Notes: generated by a model not told the origin, from the sequence alone. Counted from the first letter of the stretch, positions 35,422-43,935 are shown. The stretch is DNA of 64,000 nt from an uncultured Eubacteriales bacterium (GCA_949284175.1 CASDVE010000008.1:46290-110289); one strand, 5' to 3'. Numbers and translations are program-made.

Positions 35422-36222
35422 CTATTTCCGAACCTCTAAATATTCCTGATAAACTTCACCCCAAATTTTATTTTTCAATTCTAAAAACTCTTTTGTCATT
35501 TTAACTTCTTGTGTTCTTGGATAAGGAATATTAATATCAATAATATCTTTTATTCTTCCAGGTCTAGCACTCATAACGATAACTCTTTGTGCTAAAATAA
35601 TCGCTTCTTCTACATCATGGGTAATAAAAAAACAAGTTTTTTGTTCTTTTTCCCATGTTTCCAAAAGTTCTGATTGCAACTGCGTTCTTGTTTGTGCATC
35701 CAATGCTCCAAATGGCTCATCCATAAGTAATACTTTTGGATTCACTGCATAGGCTCTTGCGATGGCAACTCGTTGTTTCATACCACCTGATAGTTCCTTT
35801 GGATAAGAATCAGCAAATTGCAATAAATCTACCATCTTTAAATAGTGCTCCGCTATTTCACGACATTCTTCTTTGCTTTTGCCTTGAAGTTTTAATCCGA
35901 ATTCTACATTTTTTCGAACAGTAAGCCATGGAAATAACGCATATTGTTGGAATACAACACCTCTATCTTTTCCTGGACCTTCTACCTTTTCCCCATCTAC
36001 ATATACCATACCATCTGTTGGCTCAGCCAATCCTGCAATAATACTAAGTAGTGTCGATTTTCCACAACCAGATGGTCCTACAACACAAATGAATTCATTT
36101 TCTTTTATATCCAAATTAACACCATTCAGTGCTGTTACCTCGCCTTTTCTGGTATCGAATTTCTTGACAACATTGTCAATTTTTACTTTAACCTTATCAT
36201 TTACTGTGCTTTTTCCTGCCAT
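35422..36222 (-). CDS. ABC transporter ATP-binding protein (SsuB/TauB type)
   Basis: A 266-residue ATPase with Walker A GPSGCGKST (near residue 50), Q-loop VVFQQYALFPW (near 90), signature LSGGMKQR (near 142), Walker B VLLMDEPFGALD (near 162) and switch His in FITHD. It pairs with the permease, whose gene end overlaps its start by 22 bp. Confidence 0.94.
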   Translation of the reverse strand: MAGKSTVNDKVKVKIDNVVKKFDTRKGEVTALNGVNLDIKENEFICVVGPSGCGKSTLLSIIAGLAEPTDGMVYVDGEKVEGPGKDRGVVFQQYALFPWLTVRKNVEFGLKLQGKSKEECREIAEHYLKMVDLLQFADSYPKELSGGMKQRVAIARAYAVNPKVLLMDEPFGALDAQTRTQLQSELLETWEKEQKTCFFITHDVEEAIILAQRVIVMSARPGRIKDIIDINIPYPRTQEVKMTKEFLELKNKIWGEVYQEYLEVRK

Positions 36223-36983
36223 CCTGTTAACTCCCTTTCTAAGAATCTTACAACCTTCTCAAATAAAATTCCTATAATACCGATTAATATAATTCCCAAT
36301 AACATAACATCTAGCTCGAATAAGGAAGAAGCCTGTCTTGTCATCATTCCTAATCCCTTTGTTGCACCTGTCAACTCTGCTGCAATTAATGTTGTTAAGG
36401 ATGCGGAAAGCCCTAACCTTGTTCCAACTAATATAAATGGTGTGGATGCAGGAATTATAATCTTAAAAAAGATATCTTTATCTGTTGCTCCTAAAATTCT
36501 AGCCGCCTTTATTAATGTTTGATCCACATTACAAACACCTTGATAAACGGTTACAACTAAAGTCAAAAATGCAGCTATAAAAATAACGATCACTTTTGAT
36601 TTTTCTCCAACACCTGCGGCTAAAATAATCAACGGTATGTATGCTAAAGGTGGAATATTTCTTATAAATTGAATCCATGGTTCCACTAATCTTCTAAATA
36701 CTTCATACCATGCCATTAAAAATGCAACCGGTATGGAAATAACAAATGCCAGCCCAAATCCTGCCAAAACTCGAAACAATGACACACCGATATGTCCCCA
36801 TAATGTTCCATCTTTTCCTTTTCTTAATAAAGCACCGATAACTTCTATTGGTGTAGCAAATACGGAAGATCCCTTTGCACTATAAGAAATTAAAATCCAT
36901 AACACAATTGCCAACAAAAAGGATAAAAGCATCCAAATTTGTTTTGGTACTTTATTTACCAATGCTTCTTTTTTTCTATTCAT
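36201..36983 (-). CDS. ABC transporter permease (SsuC/TauC type)
   Basis: A 260-residue permease with six predicted helices and the EAA-like cytoplasmic loop (AARILGATDKDIFFKIIIPA, near residue 160). It is the first gene of the importer, has an AGAGGAGG site, and follows a terminator and a candidate promoter. Confidence 0.92.
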   Translation of the reverse strand: MNRKKEALVNKVPKQIWMLLSFLLAIVLWILISYSAKGSSVFATPIEVIGALLRKGKDGTLWGHIGVSLFRVLAGFGLAFVISIPVAFLMAWYEVFRRLVEPWIQFIRNIPPLAYIPLIILAAGVGEKSKVIVIFIAAFLTLVVTVYQGVCNVDQTLIKAARILGATDKDIFFKIIIPASTPFILVGTRLGLSASLTTLIAAELTGATKGLGMMTRQASSLFELDVMLLGIILIGIIGILFEKVVRFLERELTGWQEKAQ

Positions 36984-37007
36984 AATTTGCCTCCTCTTAT
37001 ACTTTTT

Positions 37008-37037
37008 ATTGTATATTATTAATTATAACTCTTTCAA
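37008..37037 (-). promoter_or_regulatory. Candidate promoter of the ABC/sugar array
   Basis: TTGAAA (37032-37037), an 18-bp spacer and TACAAT (37008-37013) on the minus strand, partly overlapping the upstream terminator's T run. Confidence 0.55.
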
Positions 37038-37083
37038 AAAAACAAAAAAGGTAGAACTTTTTTCATACCTTTCTTGTTTTTTT
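37035..37083 (-). terminator. Terminator of the rpiB operon
   Basis: Minus-strand stem AAGAAAGGTA / TACCTTTTTT, flanked by an A run before and a T-rich run after, ends the transcript from the GPH-to-rpiB genes. Confidence 0.7.
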
Positions 37084-37185
37084 ACAATATTTTCTTGTAC
37101 AATAATCTAGTATGAAGCAAATTTCCAAAAAACTTTACCATTATAATCACGATCTCACGAACCTAAATATAGAAGCATTCATTAA

Positions 37186-37629
37186 CTAACGAATTTTTTC
37201 AAATTTCATAAGTTTTTCTACTCGTACTTGATGTTTCCCTCCTAAGAACTCTGCTAATAGATAGGCTTTTATCACTTCATATGCTAATTCAATACCTATG
37301 ATTCTCGCTCCAAGTGTTACAATATTGGCATTATTATGTTCCTTAGCCATTCTAGCTGAAAATGTATCTGTAATAAGAGCTGCACGAATCCCATCTATTT
37401 TATTTGCTGCAATACTCATTCCAATTCCAGTTCCACATACTAGAATTCCACAATCATAGTTTTTCATACGAATCCCATCTGCGACCACTTTAGCTATATC
37501 TGGATAATCCACTTCTTTTTTCATTTCAATCCCACAGTCGATTACTTCATATCCATCAGCAGTCAACCTTTGTTTTAATTCTTCTTTCATTTCAAAACCG
37601 CCATGATCACATCCAATTGCAATTTTCAT
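37186..37629 (-). CDS. rpiB: Ribose-5-phosphate isomerase B family (RpiB/LacAB)
   Basis: A 147-residue isomerase. The motifs IGCDHGGFEMK (residues 5-15), YPDIAK near 44 and LVCGTGIGMSIAANK near 67 (active-site Cys) are typical. It interconverts ribose-5-phosphate and ribulose-5-phosphate; allose-6-phosphate and galactose-6-phosphate relatives share the motif. The start is the second ATG at 37629 because the first leaves only one base after GAGGAGA. Last gene of the LacI-flanked operon, 6 bp after the epimerase. Confidence 0.9.
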   Translation of the reverse strand: MKIAIGCDHGGFEMKEELKQRLTADGYEVIDCGIEMKKEVDYPDIAKVVADGIRMKNYDCGILVCGTGIGMSIAANKIDGIRAALITDTFSARMAKEHNNANIVTLGARIIGIELAYEVIKAYLLAEFLGGKHQVRVEKLMKFEKIR

Positions 37630-37641
37630 ATACATTCTCCT

Positions 37642-38325
37642 CTATCTCTTTATACGTTCTACAAGTTCTAAATAATCATGACAATCTTGTTCTAATCCAT
37701 TTTTTCTCCGAAAGACACCAAATGCTCCTGTCACCAGAATATCCGCTCCTTCTTTTATACAAGATTCTGTATTCAGATCATTAACACCACCATCGACTTC
37801 AATCATAAACGTCAATGCTCTCTCTTTCCTTATACATGCAAGTTCTTTTATCTTATCAATAGTCTGTGGTAAAAAAGTCTGCCCCGAAAATCCAGGCTCC
37901 ACTCCCATAACAAGTACAAAGGATAAATATGGTAATACTTCCTCCAACAAGGACACTGGTTGTGAAGGGTTCAATACAATTCCTCCCTTCATACCCAAAC
38001 ATTCAATTTTTTTCAACAATCGAATTGGAAAACGTACTGTATCCAAATGAAAACTTAAATACTCTATCCCTATCTCCTTCAATGGTATCACATAGTCTTC
38101 TGGATTCGTTACCATCAGATGAACATCTAAAAGAAACGCATAATTTCTCCGTATTTCGGATAACGTATTTAAATTAAAACAAAGATTTGGCACATAATGC
38201 CCATCCATAACATCAATATGCAGTATAGATATTCCCTCTTTTTCTAAAATATCCAAATCTTTTTTTAAATTTAGTAGATTTCCACATGCCAAAGTGGGAT
38301 TGACCATTAAATCTCTTTTATTCAT
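37642..38325 (-). CDS. Ribulose-phosphate 3-epimerase family protein (Rpe/AlsE)
   Basis: A 227-residue TIM-barrel epimerase. Motifs are HIDVMDGHYVPN (metal His and Asp, near residue 36), DVHLMVTNP near 66, VMGVEPGFSGQTF near 138 and VDGGVN near 175. The N-terminal Ser of the usual PSxLSAD opening is altered (NPTLACGN), a trait of AlsE-like and paralogous forms, so allulose-6-phosphate is an alternative substrate. It lies between the nucleoside hydrolase and rpiB. Confidence 0.87.
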   Translation of the reverse strand: MNKRDLMVNPTLACGNLLNLKKDLDILEKEGISILHIDVMDGHYVPNLCFNLNTLSEIRRNYAFLLDVHLMVTNPEDYVIPLKEIGIEYLSFHLDTVRFPIRLLKKIECLGMKGGIVLNPSQPVSLLEEVLPYLSFVLVMGVEPGFSGQTFLPQTIDKIKELACIRKERALTFMIEVDGGVNDLNTESCIKEGADILVTGAFGVFRRKNGLEQDCHDYLELVERIKR

Positions 38326-38342
38326 ACTTCTCCATCTTTCTT

Positions 38343-39302
38343 TTATTCAAAACTTTTTAATGTTTCAAAATAAATCTTTAATATACCATCTCTATTCACA
38401 GAATTTATATATGTAACATTCTTTTCTTCATCTGATTTTCTCAAAATATCTTCATAATCTAACATAGTAAATCCTGTTGTTAATTCTCCTTTTGTTTCCA
38501 CATCCCCATAATATTTCACTGTGGTAAAAAGTTCTGGATTGGTTAAATATACAGCTGTACATAAATCATGAATACATAATCCTTTAAAGCGATTATGCGC
38601 ATTATTATTTTTATTAACAGTGTCATTATAAAATTTACAAAGCTGATAATTCATCTGTGCTACTGGATTATTTATTTTGCCAATATGCTCAATATCCTCA
38701 TCTGTTAAATAAGCATCTTTTGTTGTATCCATTGGACACATATGAAAAGAAATTCCACTTTTCATCACTAATCTCGCTGCTTCTGGATCGACTAATACAT
38801 TAAATGTGGATACTGGTGTAGGATTTCCACTTCTAATAGAACCACCCATAAAAATAATTTTTTCAATTCTTTCCTTCACTTCTGGATACTGCATCAATAA
38901 CTTTGCTATATTTGTAAGTGGTGCCAGTGCTAAAATTACAACTTTTTCCTCAGATTTCATTAGTGTTTCATATATAAAATGAACCGCATCTAATTTATCC
39001 GGCTGCTTGCTAGTAGGATTTTTAAAATAATATTCTCCTAATCCCCCATTTCCATGAATATATCCCGCATCTCTAAGAGGACGATATAAAGGTTTTTCTT
39101 CACCTCTAGCTAATGGAATATCTTCTCTTCCCATAAGCGCCAATCCATTTAAAGTATTATATGTTGTTATATCAATCTTTTGATTTCCAGCAACCGTAGT
39201 TATCCCCAATATATTTAGCTTCTTAGAAGAAAGTGTTACTGCAAATGATACCATATCATCAATACCTGTATCACAATCAATAATTACTGAAATCTGTTCC
39301 AT
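38343..39302 (-). CDS. Nucleoside hydrolase (IUNH family)
   Basis: A 319-residue Ca2+-dependent nucleoside N-glycosidase that releases a free base and ribose. The N-terminal metal motif DCDTGIDD (residues 9-16), the NGLALMGR and HGNGGLGEY regions, and the distal metal Asp in CIHDLCTA (near 240) are present. With rpiB and an Rpe it fits nucleoside-derived pentose use, although a ribokinase is not in the window. Its ATG directly follows the stop of the transketolase remnant. Confidence 0.9.
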   Translation of the reverse strand: MEQISVIIDCDTGIDDMVSFAVTLSSKKLNILGITTVAGNQKIDITTYNTLNGLALMGREDIPLARGEEKPLYRPLRDAGYIHGNGGLGEYYFKNPTSKQPDKLDAVHFIYETLMKSEEKVVILALAPLTNIAKLLMQYPEVKERIEKIIFMGGSIRSGNPTPVSTFNVLVDPEAARLVMKSGISFHMCPMDTTKDAYLTDEDIEHIGKINNPVAQMNYQLCKFYNDTVNKNNNAHNRFKGLCIHDLCTAVYLTNPELFTTVKYYGDVETKGELTTGFTMLDYEDILRKSDEEKNVTYINSVNRDGILKIYFETLKSFE

Positions 39303-39611
39303 TTACTTTTCCTCCCTATCACACATCATATTTAACGCTGTCTCATATATATTCTTACTTGTCAATCCATATTCTTCCATTAATTCCTCCATGTCACTGG
39401 ATTGACCAAACCTATCCTCTATCCCAATTCTTTTCACAATACAATTTTCATCTTCTGAAGTCACTTCATATATTGCTGTTTCTAATCCTCCCATAATATC
39501 TCTTTTTACTTTAAGCACTTTTTTTCCAGAGCTTTTTATTTTTCCATTTTATCTTGTAAGAGCTGTTACATTACTTTCTTCTTCAACTTTGTTATAATCA
39601 ATAGTAACAAT
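39303..39611 (-). pseudogene. Transketolase C-terminal remnant
   Basis: The frame encodes the end of a transketolase C-terminal subunit. KVKRDIMGGLETAIYEV matches the ..TVEEHSVIGGLGSAVAEV region, and KRIGIEDRFGQSSDMEELMEEYGL matches the family's final domain. Upstream in the same frame, after a stop, TIDYNKVEE and SSGKKV also fit the preceding strand. Only about 71 codons can be read after a GTG at 39518. The rest of the gene is missing, so this is a deletion remnant within the pentose operon rather than a functional enzyme. Confidence 0.72.
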
Positions 39612-39620
39612 ATGGACTCT

Positions 39621-40964
39621 TTATTTATTATCTAATTCTTCTTTCATTTGTGCACATTTTGTATTTGTTAATCCATAGAAATGCATCAGTATAACAGAGA
39701 TAAGATATATAGCAGCAGGTAACCCGAAACTTAAAAGTACAATTGTATTTAATGTACTTTGTGTCTGTGCTTGGTTCGCTACAAAACCTACAAGTCCTAA
39801 AACAAAACTTCCGAAAAATACCCCTAAAGCACTTCCACATTTATTCATAAATGTAAAAGAAGATAACACAAGTCCATTCGCTTTTAATCTAAATTTATAC
39901 TCCGCATAATCAATACAATCCATAATCATTGTCCATGCTATAGCTTGAACAACATTTGATGTGAATCCAAATACTGCGATAATGCCTAAAATTCCTACTA
40001 CTGGCATGGTTGGCTTCAACATAATAATGAATGCAAGAATCATAGAACAAAAACAACCGGTTCGATATAAAACTTTTTTATCAACTCTTTTTGTAAAAAA
40101 TGGCATACTCAAAATAGCTATAATAGCACCAATGCTTTGCAACGTCATCGCCACAGGCAATAAATCAACTCTATTTAGCACATATTTAAAATAGTAAACA
40201 TTGATAGAAGAAAATACAGTAGTCCCTATCATAATAGAACCAAAGGAACCCATCAGTAAAAGTAATGGTTTATTTTTCAGGACTGCTTTCATTTCTGTTG
40301 AAATATGTACTTTCTGTTTTTTCTGCTTTTCTTCCACGATATCGTATTTCTTAGTCCCATGTGCAGATACCCAGAAAGTAAACATAGCAAAGATTCCAAC
40401 TACGGCTCCTAAACCAGCCCAACCTCGTTCACCATCTCCTAAGGATATTACAATTGGAATGGCAAATGTTGTTACTAAAAAGTTCCCCACTTGACACATA
40501 CCATTTTTCCATGAAACAACAACCATTCTCTGTTGTGGATCTCTTGTAATAACAGATGCTAATGTATGAAATGGCATATTAACAATCGTTGATGCCACAG
40601 AATATGCACTATACAGTATATAAGCATATACAACTTTCATTATTGGTGAACAATCTGGTGTATAAAATAATAAAAATACAACGATTGCCAATAACGGAGA
40701 ACCAAAGATTAACCAAGGTCGATACCTACCAAACCTTGTTCTCGTATGATCCGCTATCATTCCCATCATCGGGTCTGTTACCGCATCAACGATTTTAGAA
40801 GTAAACATAATTCCTGACACTGCAATGGCAGTAATCCCAAAAACATCGGTAAAAAATGACATTAAATAAACAGACATCAAAGAAAATGTTGCTTGATATC
40901 CAATTGCACCGGACGAGTATTGTACCATATCCCCAAATGTCAATTTCGCTTTTTTATGTTCCAT
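39621..40964 (-). CDS. GPH-family glycoside/pentoside:cation symporter
   Basis: A 447-residue MFS-type transporter of the glycoside-pentoside-hexuronide family with about twelve helices. Hallmarks are the opening FGDMVQYSSGAIG, the loop VDAVTDPMMGMIADHTRTRFGRYRPW near residue 60, and a second-half DCIDYAEYK motif near 345. It is the first gene of the nucleoside-hydrolase operon, with an AGTAGGAGG site, and is divergent from a LacI regulator. Likely substrates are a nucleoside, riboside or pentoside (inference). Confidence 0.9.
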   Translation of the reverse strand: MEHKKAKLTFGDMVQYSSGAIGYQATFSLMSVYLMSFFTDVFGITAIAVSGIMFTSKIVDAVTDPMMGMIADHTRTRFGRYRPWLIFGSPLLAIVVFLLFYTPDCSPIMKVVYAYILYSAYSVASTIVNMPFHTLASVITRDPQQRMVVVSWKNGMCQVGNFLVTTFAIPIVISLGDGERGWAGLGAVVGIFAMFTFWVSAHGTKKYDIVEEKQKKQKVHISTEMKAVLKNKPLLLLMGSFGSIMIGTTVFSSINVYYFKYVLNRVDLLPVAMTLQSIGAIIAILSMPFFTKRVDKKVLYRTGCFCSMILAFIIMLKPTMPVVGILGIIAVFGFTSNVVQAIAWTMIMDCIDYAEYKFRLKANGLVLSSFTFMNKCGSALGVFFGSFVLGLVGFVANQAQTQSTLNTIVLLSFGLPAAIYLISVILMHFYGLTNTKCAQMKEELDNK

Positions 40965-40979
40965 AAGTACATCCTCCTA

Positions 40980-41096
40980 CTATGATTTCATTCCAATTGC
41001 TTTTCTTGCTTCTAAAAATAAGCCCCATACCCCTAGCCAATATATGATTAAATTCAAACTATATTTTATGATATGATTGGCATAACTGTACCTCAT
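40980..41096 (-). other. 38-codon hydrophobic ORF just upstream of the GPH gene (uncertain)
   Basis: The ATG at 41096 opens a 38-codon frame with one membrane-like segment (NLIIYWLGVWGLFLEA) and a basic tail. It ends 15 bp before the GPH start. It lacks a ribosome binding site. Another frame of the same DNA reads ARGMGL, a match to the intact LarA YARGMGL, so the stretch may instead be LarA debris. Confidence 0.3.
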
Positions 41097-41280
41097 TTAT
41101 GAGATAATTCTGAAAATCTTGGTATACCAATCGGATTTGATAAACTATGGAGATAGGCTTTCTCCAATTGTTCCTCTGAAATATGATCTAAATCCTTTAC
41201 TATTTCTCCTTCTTACTTTTTATCCCACCAAGCTCCTTTGAAATATCAAATCTCTTCAAATTTATAAATATACATTTCAT
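41071..41280 (-). pseudogene. Decayed TIM-like/LarA fusion remnant
   Basis: The ATG at 41280, with a GGGAGG site, begins MKCIFINLKRFDISKELGG, matching the TIM-like gene at 26376 (MKHIYLNLKRFDI). After a few codons the frame shifts into GEIVKDLDHISEEQLEKAYL, then HSLSNPIGIP and SELSHK, matching residues ~26-62 of the LarA-like protein at 25488. A stop replaces the next Gly codon. The gene order (TIM start then LarA) is the same as in the intact pair, so this is a deletion scar of a paralogous tpi-larA pair. Confidence 0.8.
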
Positions 41281-41381
41281 TTATACCTCCCTATTGTATT
41301 TTGATGAATTTTGTTATTTTTCCACTATTTTTGTACATTAAATATATCATCAGCAATAATTAAATACAACAAATTTTTACT

Positions 41382-41417
41382 CAAACGTTTGTCTTATTAG
41401 TCAAAATATTATATAAT
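41382..41417 (+). promoter_or_regulatory. LacI-type operator over its own promoter
   Basis: The perfect palindrome CAAACGTTTG (41382-41391) overlaps a -35 TTGTCT (41389-41394); after a 17-bp spacer comes TATAAT (41412-41417). A central CG palindrome is the LacI-family pattern, so autorepression is likely. Confidence 0.7.
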
Positions 41418-41474
41418 TATATTATTATAGTCTTTTTTTTATATATTTTGATTTTTTTAATAAAGGAGTTTTTT

Positions 41475-42506
41475 ATGACATTAAAACAAATCGCCGAGGA
41501 AGCTGGTGTATCCATTTCAACTGTATCCAGAGTCATTAATAATACAAATCCAAAAGTTGCTAGTCAGGAAGTTCGAGATCGTATCTGGGAGATAGTGCGA
41601 AGAACAGGGTATACCCCTAATAAATCCGCTCAAAATTTAAAGCGTGGCTATGGACATTCTTTAATAAATTCTCGCTCTCTCGCTTGCCTTTTTGCTCGAA
41701 CTCCCAATGCCCCAAACGATCCCTTCTTCTCTACTTTAGCCAAGAGCGTAGAGGTCGAAGCATACAAACAAAATTACATTTTAAAATCTTCTTTTACTTC
41801 TTTTGACATTACAAAATCAGAAACTTGTCACCTTATACTTGATAATAATGTAAATGGTGTTGTTATTTTAGGACGATGTGATAAACCAACCTTAAAATTC
41901 CTAAAACAACATTTTCATTATGTTGTTTACACAGGATTAAATGGGATTGATGCTAACTATGATCAAATTCTTTGTGATGGATATGATGCCAGTGTTTGTG
42001 CTATGGAATATTTAATCTCTCTTGGACATAAACATATTGGATATGTTGGAGAAACTTTCGATGAAAACCGCTATCTAGGCTATAAGAGCATTTTAAAAAA
42101 ATATGGCTTACCATTTGATGATTCTTATATCGCTTCCATATCTTTTTCTTCCAATGGAGGCTATCTAGGAACAAAAGCCCTATTAGAGAAAAATCAAAAC
42201 ATCACTGCTATTTTTTGTGGAAATGATATCACTGCTATCGGTGCAATTCGTGCAATTAAAGACTTAGGATTAAAGATACCTAAAGATATTTCTATTATTA
42301 GCATTGATGATATTGATACCGCACAATACCTATCACCTATGCTAACAACCGTCCATATCCCAGTGGAAGAGATGGGGAAAACAGCTGCTAAAATTTTAAT
42401 TGATCGCATTCATGGTGGGCATACACTTCCTATGAAAATTAATCTTCCTTGTCACTTAGCGAAACGTGAAAGTTGTACTTCTCCAAAGAAAAAAGATCTA
42501 TGCTAG
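41475..42506 (+). CDS. LacI-family transcriptional regulator
   Basis: A 343-residue LacI/GalR regulator. The HTH and hinge read TLKQIAEEAGVSISTVSRVIN and the sugar-binding domain includes GHKHIGYVGE and AIFCGNDITAIGAI. The start at 41475 follows AAAGGAG; an upstream ATG at 41448 has no site. It is divergent from the GPH operon, with an operator over its own promoter, and probably controls both. The effector is likely a pentose or riboside. Confidence 0.92.
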   Translation: MTLKQIAEEAGVSISTVSRVINNTNPKVASQEVRDRIWEIVRRTGYTPNKSAQNLKRGYGHSLINSRSLACLFARTPNAPNDPFFSTLAKSVEVEAYKQNYILKSSFTSFDITKSETCHLILDNNVNGVVILGRCDKPTLKFLKQHFHYVVYTGLNGIDANYDQILCDGYDASVCAMEYLISLGHKHIGYVGETFDENRYLGYKSILKKYGLPFDDSYIASISFSSNGGYLGTKALLEKNQNITAIFCGNDITAIGAIRAIKDLGLKIPKDISIISIDDIDTAQYLSPMLTTVHIPVEEMGKTAAKILIDRIHGGHTLPMKINLPCHLAKRESCTSPKKKDLC

Positions 42507-42513
42507 TTTCTTT

Positions 42514-42580
42514 TGCTCGCAAACAGTCACTATATGTGAGTATAAACGCTCTCACATGGCTCTTTATCTCTTTATAGAGC
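42514..42580 (+). repeat. Dispersed intergenic repeat copy C (3' part)
   Basis: The stretch with GCTCGCAAACAGTCACTATATG and later GCTCTCACATGGCTC aligns with the second half of copy A (ATTCGCATACAGTCGCCATATATG, GCTCTCCCCTGGCTC). It lies between the convergent lacI and rpn genes. Confidence 0.65.
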
Positions 42581-42582
42581 AA

Positions 42583-42654
42583 AAAAGAGAACACCTCTTT
42601 GTTATAAAGTATTAAATACCTAAAAATACTAAAACAAAAGTGAGGCGTTCTCTA
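42583..42654. terminator. Long-range inverted repeat/terminator between lacI and rpn
   Basis: AGAGAACACCTC (42587) pairs with GAGGCGTTCTCT (42643) with one wobble, and the minus strand continues into TTTTTT. It probably ends the rpn transcript. Confidence 0.6.
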
Positions 42655-42683
42655 TATCACTTAAATTCAATTTTCATATATTT

Positions 42684-43652
42684 TTAATTCTCTTCCTTTT
42701 TCTTCAATATATTTTTATACTCTTTTAACTCTGATTCTGTAATGGAAACGATATCCATAATCTCTTCATCCTTATACCCTTTTGATAATAAATTTTTCAC
42801 CACTTTTAAATTCGCAGATGCAACACCCTCTTCTATCCCTTTTTCTATCCCTTTTTTCAAGCCTTCATTTATATAACTTTGTCCCAAAGTACACATACTC
42901 TCAAAACTCCTCTCTATATTTTCTATCGCTTGACTAAAGTCTATATACTTGCCAATTTTATTTCTCCTTGTTTCCGTATCCATACTATCTAGTATGATAT
43001 GCAAGAAATCAAATAGTTTATTTTTTACTACTTCTTTACTCTGATCGGTAATCCGAATGATAATCAATTCTATTAGATTTGCATCATGTTCATAGGCATT
43101 ATCATTACACTTGTCCGCAAGAGCGTAATCATTTATCACATCCTCACTGTTTCCTCTCACAACCCAAATGCTATACACTTTTCTAAGCCTGCTATAACAA
43201 CTCTCATCTCGTAAACTTTTTAATTGTTCGCTGATTAACCGACTACAATAATATACGCCCCTAGATTCAATCTTATAGTTTGTACTGTTATTTTGCATTT
43301 CAAAGTTCAAAATAAAATCAATTTCTTCATTATCTTCTGCCTTTAAAGTCGTTTTTATATCATAAAAAATTTTCTTTTCATCAATTGGATTACTCTCATT
43401 ATTTAATGCTCCGATAACCCCACTACTGCTATTCATTTCAACAACAGCATCTGTTTCCACATTCCCAATACACTGTGCCACATAGGCTAAATCTTTATCT
43501 CGAAATTCTGGCACAACCTCTTTTATAATATGGCACAATACCTCTTTATACGAGAAAAATTGTTTGGCCTCCGTATCATAATTTAGCCGACCAGTTCCTA
43601 ATAACGTATGCACTTTTTCGTTCCCTTGCGTTCGTTCCATATCTGTATTCAT
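42684..43652 (-). CDS. Rpn-family PD-(D/E)XK nuclease
   Basis: A protein of about 322 residues from the Rpn/PDDEXK-transposase-like family, recombination-promoting nucleases often scattered as repeats in genomes. The nuclease core is seen in EEIDFILNFEMQNNS (near residue 105) with the SRGVYYCSRL segment after it. The C-terminus is a basic/acidic repeat region (GLKKGIEKGIEEG) and ends ESELKEYKNILKK. The start is uncertain: ATG 43652 has GAGGT, while TTG 43676 has a stronger GGGAGGTG. A decayed partial copy lies beside it. Confidence 0.85.
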   Translation of the reverse strand: MNTDMERTQGNEKVHTLLGTGRLNYDTEAKQFFSYKEVLCHIIKEVVPEFRDKDLAYVAQCIGNVETDAVVEMNSSSGVIGALNNESNPIDEKKIFYDIKTTLKAEDNEEIDFILNFEMQNNSTNYKIESRGVYYCSRLISEQLKSLRDESCYSRLRKVYSIWVVRGNSEDVINDYALADKCNDNAYEHDANLIELIIIRITDQSKEVVKNKLFDFLHIILDSMDTETRRNKIGKYIDFSQAIENIERSFESMCTLGQSYINEGLKKGIEKGIEEGVASANLKVVKNLLSKGYKDEEIMDIVSITESELKEYKNILKKKEEN

Positions 43653-43799
43653 GGATACCTCATCTTTTGATTCCAAACAAACACCTCCCATCACATTTAT
43701 ACGAAAAGCAGAGTATTTCCACTCTACCTCTTTTACTACTTTATAATTTTATTATATCTCTTTGGCAAAACACCGTCAACTTGTTCCAACCCCATATTT

Positions 43800-43935
43800 T
43801 TTAATACTCTTCCCGTTTCACCAATATATTTTTATACTCTTTTAACTCTGTTTCTATAATGGCTATATTTTCTATCACTTGGCTAAAACCATAAGAAACA
43901 CGTTATACAATTTTGTTTCTATTTGTTTCTAAACT
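43800..43935 (-). pseudogene. Decayed partial copy of the Rpn-type gene
   Basis: The DNA at 43800-43860 repeats the 3' end of the intact rpn gene (ESELKEYKNIL region), and 43866-43935 repeats the region around its IGKYIDFSQAIENI segment. The two pieces are joined by a deletion and have several disruptions. It reads as a tandem duplicate that has collapsed. Confidence 0.75.

Noticed and set aside
24000..37000. Classical sulfoglycolysis (sulfo-EMP) operon
   Set aside because: The importer is of sulfonate type and isomerase, kinase and aldolase are present, but there is no sulfoquinovosidase, SLA reductase or dehydrogenase, and NagA/NagB are not part of it. It remains only a loose analogy.
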